Origin: CAZDAW01 sp964503685
Lineage (GTDB): Bacteria > Chloroflexota > Anaerolineae > Anaerolineales > Anaerolineaceae
Length of the DNA stretch: 10,341 bases
Direction of reading: 5' to 3'
Assembly: GCA_964503685.1 (NCBI GenBank)
Contig: CAZDAW010000116.1
Location: 1-10,341, forward strand
A program made the translations under genes and the position numbers. The stretch's first letter is position 1. Every line of letters starts with the position of its first letter. Shown here in pieces: positions 1 to 6,729 of this stretch. The notes under the pieces were generated by a model, which did no database searches, was not told the DNA's origin, and saw only the letters and a list, made by a program, of their open reading frames with translations.

Positions 1-77
1 TCTAAACGATAAAACAGGCAAACAGCATGGTTGTCAGACATAAGATGCGATTGCCCTAATGTTATCTTCTTTTGTCC

Positions 78-106
78 TTGCCCGATTATAATTTCGCCTT
101 TATAAT
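78..106 (+). promoter_or_regulatory. Candidate sigma70-type promoter of the glycosyltransferase gene, leaderless type
   Basis: TTGCCC (78-83) and a perfect TATAAT (101-106) are separated by 17 nt. The -10 box ends only 8 nt before the ATG at 115, so transcription would start at about 112-115 and the message would have almost no 5' leader. This agrees with the absence of any Shine-Dalgarno sequence (the bases before the ATG are CACCCCTT). A second TATAAT lies at 87-92 but has no good -35 at the right distance. The promoter is seen as a motif only; the start point is inferred. Confidence 0.6.
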
Positions 107-114
107 CACCCCTT

Positions 115-798
115 ATGAAACTATCAGTCATCATTCCAGTATATAACGAGAAACAGACCATCCGTGAGATACTCAAGCGGGTACATGCCATGCAGATGGC
201 CGATGAGATTGTTGTTGTGGATGACGGTTCAACCGACGGGACGCGGGATACTCTGAATGAACTCGATGGCAAGGAGGGCGTCCGCGTCGTTTTGCACCAG
301 CACAATCAAGGAAAAGGCGCGGCTGTACGAACGGGCATTCAGGAAGCCAGCGGCGATGTTCTGATCATTCAGGACGCTGACCTGGAATATGACCCGCGCG
401 ATTACCCTGTTCTGCTCAAACCGATTCAGGAAGGGATAGCCGATGTCGTTTATGGGTCACGCTTTTTAGGCGGTCCGCGGCGGCCGATCCTCTATTGGAA
501 CATGATCGCCAATAAACTGTTGACTTTTATGACCAACATCCTTTACAACAATATCCTGAGCGACATGGAAACAGGGTATAAAGTATTTCGCAGCGAAGTC
601 ATCAAAGGCATTCCACTGCGGGCAAACCGCTTTGATTTTGAGCCTGAGTTCACCGCAAAAGTTTTAAAACGACGGGTGCGAATTTTTGAAGTTCCCATAT
701 CATTCAATCCACGCGACTACAATCAGTGGAAGAAAATTCGCATGATCGATGCGTTTTACGCCGTATGGGCGTTGATCAAATATCGCTTTGTGGATTGA
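115..798 (+). CDS. Family 2 glycosyltransferase, polyprenyl-phosphate mannosyltransferase (DPM1)-like
   Basis: A 227-residue cytoplasmic or membrane-associated GT-A fold enzyme, expected to transfer a sugar from a nucleotide sugar to a polyprenyl phosphate or similar acceptor for glycan or protein glycosylation. Visible motifs are the N-terminal VIIPVYNE strand (5-12), the nucleotide-binding VVDDGSTDGT (34-43), GKGAAVRTG (67-74 region), the metal-binding DAD (87-89), and the family-typical ETGYKVF (152-158) and FDFEPEFTAKV (173-183). There is no C-terminal GtrA-like or multi-helix membrane domain, so this is the short form of the family. The start at 115 gives the usual N-terminus and fits the promoter just upstream. 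It stands alone, convergent to the DUF3048-recJ-alr operon, so the neighbours do not reveal its acceptor. The family assignment is strong; the exact sugar and lipid are unknown. Confidence 0.9.
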   Translation: MKLSVIIPVYNEKQTIREILKRVHAMQMADEIVVVDDGSTDGTRDTLNELDGKEGVRVVLHQHNQGKGAAVRTGIQEASGDVLIIQDADLEYDPRDYPVLLKPIQEGIADVVYGSRFLGGPRRPILYWNMIANKLLTFMTNILYNNILSDMETGYKVFRSEVIKGIPLRANRFDFEPEFTAKVLKRRVRIFEVPISFNPRDYNQWKKIRMIDAFYAVWALIKYRFVD

Positions 799-823
799 GC
801 GCCGGGCAGAAAGACACGAATGC

Positions 824-853
824 AAAGGCGGGCCTCAAGCCCGCCTTTTGTTT
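824..853. terminator. Intrinsic terminator between convergent genes
   Basis: A perfect 10-bp stem (824-833 pairing with 839-848, core GGCGGGC/GCCCGCC) with a 5-nt CTCAA loop is followed on the plus strand by TGTTTATC. It lies 26 nt after the glycosyltransferase stop. The AAA/TTT ends of the stem give a shorter T run in the other direction, so it probably also serves the minus-strand operon ending at 856, less strongly. Confidence 0.85.
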
Positions 854-855
854 AT

Positions 856-2118
856 CTATTCAAAATTTGCCGGGTCGAAGTCGGGAGGAATGAACTGGAC
901 TGCCCAATTACCGGACCCGGGCTTCTGGGTTTTAACGATTTCTTCCCATTTTTCAGAGTTGCCGGTTTCGAAATAGGGGTTGTAGAGCTGAACCATTTCG
1001 ATCCAGGTTTGACCGGGTTTAAGTGGGATGGGGTTTCCGTCGTAATCGACAAAACGAATGGGGCGCAGTTTACCGGTCTTCAATTCGTATGCTTCATTGC
1101 GGGTGGTCCAGTAGATTTCGTACATCTTGCCATCCCTGAAGAGAAGGGCCGGCATGCGGGTAATATACATCAGGTCGATGTTGAAGAGAGTCTCATCGAA
1201 GCGGCGGTAATTGACGAACATGACGATCACATTTTCGTAGCTGAGTGTTTCCCCGTTCAGACGATCGGTGAAGACTTCCAATGGCGTTCCTTCGCCCATG
1301 TCCTGGTAGCGGTGATAAGAACCTTGCTGCTCGTCGTAGCGCCAGAATATCTGATCGCCGCGGTGAAAACCGACCCACAGTTGGCGGGCTTTTTCACCGC
1401 CAGCCGGTGGAATGGGATCGAAGCGCAGGCCGCTGTAGGCCGGCTTACCCATGCGGGTTTGCGTGTCGCGCATTATCTCTGGAATTTCAGCGATTGGAAG
1501 GCTGGCGCCGTTGATGTTTTCCAGATCGGCGTTACGCACAATGGTGTATTCTTCCAATTTGTCCAGCACGCGCGGCGAGGCGCTGGCAAACACGGTGTGG
1601 CCGCGGTAGAGCAGGCGTAATTTTTCATACGGTAAACGCCCGGAACGGATGGGGCCGAGAGAGGTTGATGCATCGTCGTCGCCTTCTCCGGCGACGGGCA
1701 GCGTTCCATAATAAACTGCCAGAAAACGGGATGCGCCCTCGCCGATATACATTTCGAAGACCAGCGGACTGTAGGAAAGACCGCGTTGCGGGCGGGCTGT
1801 GACCGGGGTGTTACTGGTCGAAACCAGCAGGGGGGGCAACTCAAGCAGGCTGGGATCGGCAACCGGCAGGCCGGTGAGGGGATTAACGCCGGGGGGGTAA
1901 TTTGTCGGCCCGCTGGCTTCGGGCGTCGGGGTGGTTGTGCTGGTGGGCGTCAACGTTGGAGCCGTGGTGGATGTAGGCAATCGTTGTGTGGCTGTGGCAG
2001 CCAGAGTCGGGCTAACGGGTACGGTTGTGGTGGGAGCGGCATCCGCGCTTTGGGCTGCGCTGCAGGCCGAAAAGATCAAACAGAGGATAATCAGGCAGGG
2101 CAGGGTTTTTTTATTCAT
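856..2118 (-). CDS. DUF3048 domain-containing lipoprotein (YerB-like)
   Basis: From the ATG at 2118 the product has 420 residues. It begins with a lipoprotein signal peptide: Lys-Lys at 3-4, a hydrophobic stretch, then IFSAC with Cys19 as the lipidated residue. A Pro/Thr/Ser-rich linker follows (about 29-75), then NPLTGLPV (79-86) and the DUF3048 core: TARPQRGLSYSPLVFE (107-122), GASRFLAVYYG (128-138), GPIRSGR (155-161). The C-terminal subdomain shows NVIVMFV (296-302) and KPGQTWIEMV (367-376). Members of this family, including Bacillus YerB, are surface lipoproteins of unknown biochemical role; none is claimed here. An in-frame ATG at 2136 would add six residues before the signal peptide and overlap recJ, but the inner start gives a normal lipoprotein N-terminus. 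Neither start has a Shine-Dalgarno site, so translation probably depends on ribosomes finishing recJ, whose stop is 7 nt before the ATG. Confidence 0.88.
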   Translation of the reverse strand: MNKKTLPCLIILCLIFSACSAAQSADAAPTTTVPVSPTLAATATQRLPTSTTAPTLTPTSTTTPTPEASGPTNYPPGVNPLTGLPVADPSLLELPPLLVSTSNTPVTARPQRGLSYSPLVFEMYIGEGASRFLAVYYGTLPVAGEGDDDASTSLGPIRSGRLPYEKLRLLYRGHTVFASASPRVLDKLEEYTIVRNADLENINGASLPIAEIPEIMRDTQTRMGKPAYSGLRFDPIPPAGGEKARQLWVGFHRGDQIFWRYDEQQGSYHRYQDMGEGTPLEVFTDRLNGETLSYENVIVMFVNYRRFDETLFNIDLMYITRMPALLFRDGKMYEIYWTTRNEAYELKTGKLRPIRFVDYDGNPIPLKPGQTWIEMVQLYNPYFETGNSEKWEEIVKTQKPGSGNWAVQFIPPDFDPANFE

Positions 2119-2125
2119 TTCGATA

Positions 2126-3841
2126 TCACATTCCATTTGTCTGGCGAATATCGCGCACGTTTAACTGAAAGGTTGTATTTCCATTGTATTCGTTCTTTTC
2201 AAAAGTGAAGAGAATATCGATGGGCGCAATGGCTTTGTCTTTCCAGATTTCCTGCCAGTGCGCCTGACGGAAAGCGATGGCATCGAATACTATGCCGCCG
2301 CTTTCGACCGAGAATCGCAGATGATTGGCTTCTTTGCCGATGACCCGCCAGCGCAGCACCCGCAGGTTGCGGGCGATGAACACCGGATCGGGATTGCCGT
2401 AACCGGTCGGCTGGAAGTATTGCAGAAGGTTGAAGAGTTGGGCGTTTAATTCGACTAGTTTTACTTCAGCGTCAGCGGATAATAAGGGGCGCAGGTCACG
2501 GCCGGCGAGTTCCTGTTCGGCGATTTTTTGCAGGCGTTTGATGAGCATGGGCAGGTTTTCATTGGCGACGGTCAGACCGGCCGCACTGGCGTGACCGCCG
2601 TGGCGCACCAGCAAATCGGCGCACTGATCGAGGGCCCTGGTGATGTCGAATTCGCGGATGCTGCGGCAGGAACAGCGGGTTGTCTGTTCGCCCTGAGAGC
2701 CGACAATTGCAGGACGGTAGTACAGCTCTGAGAGACGGGAGGCGGCCAGGCCGACGACGCCCGGATTGAACGTCGGGTCCACGACGAATATGAGAAAAGA
2801 ATCCGACGGTTCTTTGAGGGCCATCTGCTGGGATTGTTCGATGATATCACGGGTGATGCGCTGGCGTTCCTGATTCTGCGCATCCAGTTCCTGCGCTATC
2901 ATGCCGGCTTTGATGTGATCGTTGGTTACGAGGAGTTGATAGGCGTTGAGAGCCGAATCCAGACGGCCGGCGGCGTTGAGACGCGGGCCAAGCCCATAGC
3001 CGATGTTGCTTGCCACAATTTTGCTGGCTTCCAATCCGGCAACATGGATCAGGGAGAATAAACCCTGGCGGCGCGGATACCGGATACGTTCCAGTCCCTG
3101 GCGTACCAGGGCGCGGTTCTCATTGACCAGCGGCGCCAGATCGGCCACCGTGCCCAGGGCTACCAGGTCTAAAAAAAATTCAGCTTTGACTTCGGCAGGT
3201 TGAAAACGCTGGAAGAGCGCCTGGGTTAATTTGTAAGCCAGCCCTACCCCGGCCAGGTCTTTATCGGGGTACGTATCGCCTTCCTGTTTGGGGCAAATCA
3301 CGGCCAGTGCATCGGGTGTTCCATTCAGGGGCTGGTGGTGATCGGTGATGATCAGATCGAGGCCGATGGAACGAGCATATTGAGCCTCAGACAGAGAGCG
3401 GATGCCGCAATCCACAGTGATGACAAGTCTGACTCCCTGCTCCTGAAGGGCAGCCAGGGCGTCATTGTTCAAACCGTAGCCTTCTTCAAAACGATTGGGA
3501 ATGTACTCCTGCACGCGGGCTTTCAAGACGCTGAGCGCCTGAACAAGCAGAGCGGTGGCCGTGACGCCGTCAACATCATAATCGCCGTAAACAGCGATCA
3601 TTTCCTGATTCTGGATGGCATATTCGATCCGGTTTACTGCCTCACTCATTCCCTTAATGCGATAGGGATCGTTATCAAAAGGAACGCCGGCTTCAAAGAA
3701 AGTGTGGGCAGCTTCAGGGCTGGAATAGCCGCGATTGAAAAGCACCTGACGTACAGCGGGCGGAAATTCACCCAGGGCGCGGTCTGCTTCGGGGGTGATC
3801 TTTGATCCCAGCATCCATCGGTTCGAGATGCGATTATTCAT
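2126..3841 (-). CDS. recJ: Single-stranded-DNA-specific exonuclease RecJ
   Basis: A 571-residue cytoplasmic 5'-3' single-strand DNA exonuclease acting in recombination, mismatch and base-excision repair, with the usual RecJ length. The DHH phosphoesterase domain shows YGDYDVDGVTA (85-95), VDCG (143-146), TDHH (166-169) and GTVAD (230-234), which together supply the metal-binding Asp/His set. GLGPRLNAAGRL (283-294) and the DHHA1 domain with RHGGHASAAGL (413-423) follow. The C-terminal OB-fold region contains YGNPDPVF (481-488). The ATG at 3841 lies 9 nt after an AAGGA Shine-Dalgarno (3851-3855 on the plus map) and overlaps the alr stop by 8 nt, so the two are probably co-translated. One oddity is that the usual GSxRS...P loop reads CSCRSIREF at 390-398. 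All catalytic motifs are intact. Confidence 0.97.
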   Translation of the reverse strand: MNNRISNRWMLGSKITPEADRALGEFPPAVRQVLFNRGYSSPEAAHTFFEAGVPFDNDPYRIKGMSEAVNRIEYAIQNQEMIAVYGDYDVDGVTATALLVQALSVLKARVQEYIPNRFEEGYGLNNDALAALQEQGVRLVITVDCGIRSLSEAQYARSIGLDLIITDHHQPLNGTPDALAVICPKQEGDTYPDKDLAGVGLAYKLTQALFQRFQPAEVKAEFFLDLVALGTVADLAPLVNENRALVRQGLERIRYPRRQGLFSLIHVAGLEASKIVASNIGYGLGPRLNAAGRLDSALNAYQLLVTNDHIKAGMIAQELDAQNQERQRITRDIIEQSQQMALKEPSDSFLIFVVDPTFNPGVVGLAASRLSELYYRPAIVGSQGEQTTRCSCRSIREFDITRALDQCADLLVRHGGHASAAGLTVANENLPMLIKRLQKIAEQELAGRDLRPLLSADAEVKLVELNAQLFNLLQYFQPTGYGNPDPVFIARNLRVLRWRVIGKEANHLRFSVESGGIVFDAIAFRQAHWQEIWKDKAIAPIDILFTFEKNEYNGNTTFQLNVRDIRQTNGM

Positions 3842-4783
3842 TTGTATATATCCTTGGTAACCGAGAGGCTAAACCGCAAATAACTTCATCGTTAATTGTA
3901 TCCCAACGGGCGCCGATCTCTGCGGCAGTAATGCATTCTTTCCCCTGTGAGCCGATCAAGACGACCTCGTCCCCGATTTGGGCATCGGGAATGTGATCCA
4001 ATTGAATCATACACTGATCCATGCAAACGCGCCCGACAACGGGCGCGCGTTGGCCGTGAATGAGGACTTCTTCGCCGTCGATGCGGCGGAAGCCGTCGGC
4101 GTAACCGANNNNNNNNNNNNNNNNNNNNNNNNNNNNNNNNNNNNNNNNNNNNNNNNNNNNNNNNNNNNNNNNNNNNNNNNNNNNNNNNNNNNNNNNNNNN
4201 NNNNNNNNGCGCGCAGAGTTTCGACCAGCGGGATGAAGCGCTGAAGTTGTTGTGAGGTTGTATCTGCCTGAGGTTCGTCGGCGCGGGCAAAGTGGGTGAA
4301 AAGGGCTTCGATATAGAGACCAGGCTGCTGTCTCAACCAGTGGATGAATTCAGGCGTATCTTCGGGGAATAATCCCAGGCGCGACATGCCTGTATCGACT
4401 TTGACTTGCAAGTGCAATGGTTCAGCGCAAGAGCTGGCTTTCGACGCGTAGGCCCTGGCGATGGTTGGATCGAAGATCGTCAGACTGATATGTTCTTGAG
4501 CGGCCTGGGGAACGCAATCGGGGGCGGTATAGCCCATGACGAGTAAATTACAGTCAAGACCTGCCTTGCGCAGGGCGAGGGCTTCTTCGATGCGCGCTAC
4601 GCCGCACCAGGTTGCTCCGGCTTCGACAGCGGCTCTGGCAACTGCTGCAGCGCCGTGACCATATCCGTTGGCCTTAACCACAGCCATGATCTGACATCCG
4701 TAACGTTGGCGAATACGATTAACGTTATGGCGAATCGCCCCCAGATCGATTTCCAGCCAGGCTGTGTATCCGTTCAAATTCAT
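3834..4783 (-). CDS. alr: Alanine racemase, interrupted by an assembly gap
   Basis: A PLP-dependent racemase converting L-alanine to D-alanine for peptidoglycan. The N-terminal piece (4783-4209, 191 codons) has WLEIDLGAIRHN (9-20), the PLP-lysine motif VVKANGYGHG with Lys37, VDTGMSRLG (129-137) and FTHFARADE (162-170). The C-terminal piece (4106-3834, 90 residues and a stop) starts at GYADGFRR and carries GRVCMDQCMI and GLASRLPRIY, the family's normal end. The piece between, including the catalytic tyrosine region, is hidden by 100 N. The two pieces are in different frames when 100 N are counted, so the gene looks broken only because the placeholder has the wrong length. Start choice: a TTG at 4819 is in frame but sits in the promoter -35 box, and homologues begin near WLEID, so the ATG at 4783 is preferred. 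It is the first gene of the alr-recJ-DUF3048 operon. Confidence 0.93.
4109..4208. other. Assembly gap, 100 N
   Basis: Exactly 100 unknown bases lie inside alr. The round number suggests a scaffolding placeholder of unknown true size. From the flanking alr fragments (281 residues seen, about 370 expected) roughly 270 nt are missing, and reading-frame continuity requires a true length that leaves remainder 2 when divided by 3. Confidence 0.95.
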
Positions 4784-4790
4784 GGGCAGT

Positions 4791-4819
4791 AGTATAAACC
4801 GCCTTGAAATTATCGGCAA
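4791..4819 (-). promoter_or_regulatory. Candidate promoter of the alr-recJ-DUF3048 operon, leaderless type
   Basis: On the minus strand TTGCCG (4819-4814) and TATACT (4796-4791) are separated by exactly 17 nt. The -10 box ends 7 nt before the alr ATG at 4783, so the transcript would begin at or next to the ATG. No Shine-Dalgarno is present (ACTGCCC precedes the ATG). The layout mirrors the glycosyltransferase promoter at 78-106. Confidence 0.6.
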
Positions 4820-4841
4820 GGTATGAATTTCTTAAATAATC

Positions 4842-4869
4842 TTGCAATATCACCATTACGTGATATAGT
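4842..4869 (+). promoter_or_regulatory. Candidate promoter of the ABC importer operon with an embedded inverted repeat
   Basis: TTGCAA (4842-4847) and TATAGT (4864-4869) are 16 nt apart. A perfect 7-bp inverted repeat ATATCAC-N6-GTGATAT (4847-4866) fills the space between the boxes and overlaps the -10, the position where a repressor would block polymerase. The leader to the ATG at 4995 would be about 120 nt. It contains two small hairpins (4876-4890 and 4920-4936) but no recognisable riboswitch. Motif-based and unproven. Confidence 0.4.
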
Positions 4870-4980
4870 TAAGTGAAGCCTGTCTGGCTTATAGAGCATA
4901 GGAATCGTATTTCATTATTCGCACTTTCCTGGTGCGGCCCCCTTTTTCTTAATTTGTCTATACATCGGCCACTTTTATAT

Positions 4981-4988
4981 AAAGGAGG
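4981..4988 (+). promoter_or_regulatory. Strong Shine-Dalgarno site of the solute-binding protein gene
   Basis: AAAGGAGG lies 6 nt before the ATG at 4995. It fixes the start and contrasts with the two leaderless-type genes nearby; it suggests high translation, as is usual for importer binding proteins. Confidence 0.85.
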
Positions 4989-4994
4989 AGAATT

Positions 4995-6698
4995 ATGTAT
5001 AAGTTGAAACCCTATCTGGTTATCGTGTTGGTGCTTTCTTTTTTGTTGGCAGCGTGCCAGCCTACGCCTGCTGCGGGGCCAGCAACCGAGGCGCCCGGAG
5101 AGCAGCCCAAAGCGCCCGGAGAGCAGCCCAAAGCGCCCGCCGGTGAGAAAATTGTGGTGCACCTGGGCTACCTGGGGAAGCCGGATACGCTTAACCCTGC
5201 GTATGCGTTTCTGATGGAGTCTTATTATATTTTCAATCTGGTGCTCGGGACAATGACGATTGAGAACCCGGATGGAGAATATATTGGCGATCTGGCGACC
5301 GAATGGAGCCATTCGGATGACGGCCTGACGTGGACTTTTAAACTCAGGGATGATGTCAAATGGCACGACGGCACACCGTTTACCGCCGATGATATGGTCT
5401 GGTCAATTAACGCGATCATCAATGACCCTGAAGGCTGGACAGCGGTTTCCAGTTACCTGGAAGGTTTCGTCGAGGCCAGGGCAATTGATGCGACGACAGT
5501 AGAAATTACCGTGGAGTACCCTATCAGCAACATGGAATATCGGGCTTCTTGGATCTATGCGTTGCCGCGTAAGGTTTTTGAACAATTCACCAATCCTACC
5601 GACCTGCAAAATTTCACAAACTTTGAAATTCTGGGCACCGGACCGTTCAAGATGAATCAGTTCGATAAGGACAAGGGCATCTTGATATTGGATGCCAATC
5701 CTGATTTCTACTTTGGTAAACCCAATGTTGATCAGGTTATCTTTCAGACATTCGATAATGCCGATGCGCTGGTTCAGGCGCTTAAAGTTGGCGATATTGA
5801 TGTAGCAATCGATCTGCCGAACACAGCGTTCGAGACGGTTAAGGGTTTTGAGAATGTTGAGGCCGTGAATATCGAAGGGCGCTCGCTTTCTGAGTTGATC
5901 ATCAATTCGGTGCCCAAAGATCACGACCCGGCGCCAACCCGCAACGTGGCGTTGGAAGACCCGCAGGTGCGCCTGGCTATTGCAACTGCTATCAATAAGC
6001 AAGACCTTGTCGATATTGTTCTGCAGGGATTGGGCAAAGTTGGCACGACGATCATTCCGCCTTCTCTGGGCGGCGGTTTTTGGCACAACAGCGATATCAA
6101 GGATGTTGAATTTGATCTGAACAAAGCCAATCAAATTCTGGAAGACGCCGGTTATGTTAAAGGGGCTGATGGTGTTCGAGCAAAAGGCGACGTGCGCCTG
6201 GAGTTTCGTCTCCAGTATTCATCTGATTCACCAACTGCGCCGCGGGTTGCCGATTTAATGACCGGGTGGTGGAAGGAAGTCGGAATTAAAGCTTCGCCGC
6301 AGGCAACAGACCCGGACAGCCTGACTGCAGCGATTACACCAGCCGGAGATTTTGATCTGGTGTTGTGGGGCTGGGGCAGCGACCCTGACCCCAACTTTAT
6401 GCTCAACACGATGACCAGCGCGCAATTCGTGGAGGGCGGCTGGAGCGACAGCGGCTATTTTAACCCGGAATACGATGCGTTGTACCTGCAACAGCAACAG
6501 GTTCTCGATAAAAATGAACGGCGGAAAATTGTCTGGAAGATGCAGGAAATGGTATTCAATGATCGTCCTTACATCGTTTACTGGTATGACGATATCCTGC
6601 AGGCTTACCGCACTGATCGTTTTACCGGCTTCAGGGGTACGCCCAGTTCCGGCTTTGAGGGACAGTTCAACTTGCGGAATATTAAACCCGTCAAGTAG
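4995..6698 (+). CDS. ABC transporter solute-binding lipoprotein, family 5 (peptide/nickel/oligosaccharide type)
   Basis: A 567-residue extracytoplasmic binding protein that would deliver a solute to the permeases encoded downstream. The signal peptide ends in the lipobox LLAAC, with Cys21 lipidated to anchor it to the membrane. A short Pro-rich linker (22-50) carries a tandem APGEQPK repeat. The SBP_bac_5 domain starts at about 53, with the characteristic LATEWSHSDDGLTWTFKLRDD region (100-120), VKWHDGTPFTADDMVWS (121-137), GTGPF (214-218), VRLAIATAINKQDL (325-338) and NPEYDALY (490-497). Family members bind oligopeptides, dipeptides, nickel complexes, glutathione or oligosaccharides. No residue pattern lets me choose among them, and no substrate-specific enzyme lies beside it. 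The start is fixed by AAAGGAGG 6 nt upstream. AGGAGA follows its stop directly and no terminator separates it from the first permease. Confidence 0.93.
   Translation: MYKLKPYLVIVLVLSFLLAACQPTPAAGPATEAPGEQPKAPGEQPKAPAGEKIVVHLGYLGKPDTLNPAYAFLMESYYIFNLVLGTMTIENPDGEYIGDLATEWSHSDDGLTWTFKLRDDVKWHDGTPFTADDMVWSINAIINDPEGWTAVSSYLEGFVEARAIDATTVEITVEYPISNMEYRASWIYALPRKVFEQFTNPTDLQNFTNFEILGTGPFKMNQFDKDKGILILDANPDFYFGKPNVDQVIFQTFDNADALVQALKVGDIDVAIDLPNTAFETVKGFENVEAVNIEGRSLSELIINSVPKDHDPAPTRNVALEDPQVRLAIATAINKQDLVDIVLQGLGKVGTTIIPPSLGGGFWHNSDIKDVEFDLNKANQILEDAGYVKGADGVRAKGDVRLEFRLQYSSDSPTAPRVADLMTGWWKEVGIKASPQATDPDSLTAAITPAGDFDLVLWGWGSDPDPNFMLNTMTSAQFVEGGWSDSGYFNPEYDALYLQQQQVLDKNERRKIVWKMQEMVFNDRPYIVYWYDDILQAYRTDRFTGFRGTPSSGFEGQFNLRNIKPVK
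5091..5139 (+). repeat. 21-bp in-frame tandem repeat in the linker of the binding protein
   Basis: Two identical 21-bp units (5091-5111 and 5112-5132) are followed by the first 7 bp of a third (5133-5139). Each unit encodes APGEQPK. It lies between the lipid anchor and the folded domain, so changes in copy number would only change linker length by 7 residues. Confidence 0.9.
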
Positions 6699-6729
6699 GA
6701 GAAAGATAACTCAATTTCACATTGATGAA

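Noticed and set aside
1..77. Left end searched for a gene end, tRNA or terminator
   Set aside because: No open frame, cloverleaf or stem-loop with a T run is supported in these bases.
820..1620. 266-codon plus-strand open frame opposite the DUF3048 gene
   Set aside because: It is antisense to a well-supported lipoprotein gene, runs through the terminator, and its translation shows no recognisable domain. It arises from codon composition of the true gene.
3335..3805. 156-codon plus-strand open frame opposite recJ
   Set aside because: It is antisense to the catalytic DHH region of recJ, whose motifs are unambiguous on the minus strand.
4007..4244. Apparent proteins running through the N gap
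   Set aside because: These frames depend on the arbitrary 100-N length; residues past the gap in those frames do not match alanine racemase, while the frame starting GYADGF does.
4920..4950. Small hairpin CGCAC/GTGCG followed by a C-then-T run, considered as an attenuator or riboswitch in the importer leader
   Set aside because: The stem is only 5 bp with a 7-nt loop, there is a GC-rich spacer before the T run, no alternative pairing is evident and no known riboswitch core is seen.
5403..6134. 243-codon minus-strand open frame inside the solute-binding protein gene
   Set aside because: It is a shadow of the real plus-strand gene, which has clear family motifs throughout; the antisense translation has no domain or start signals.
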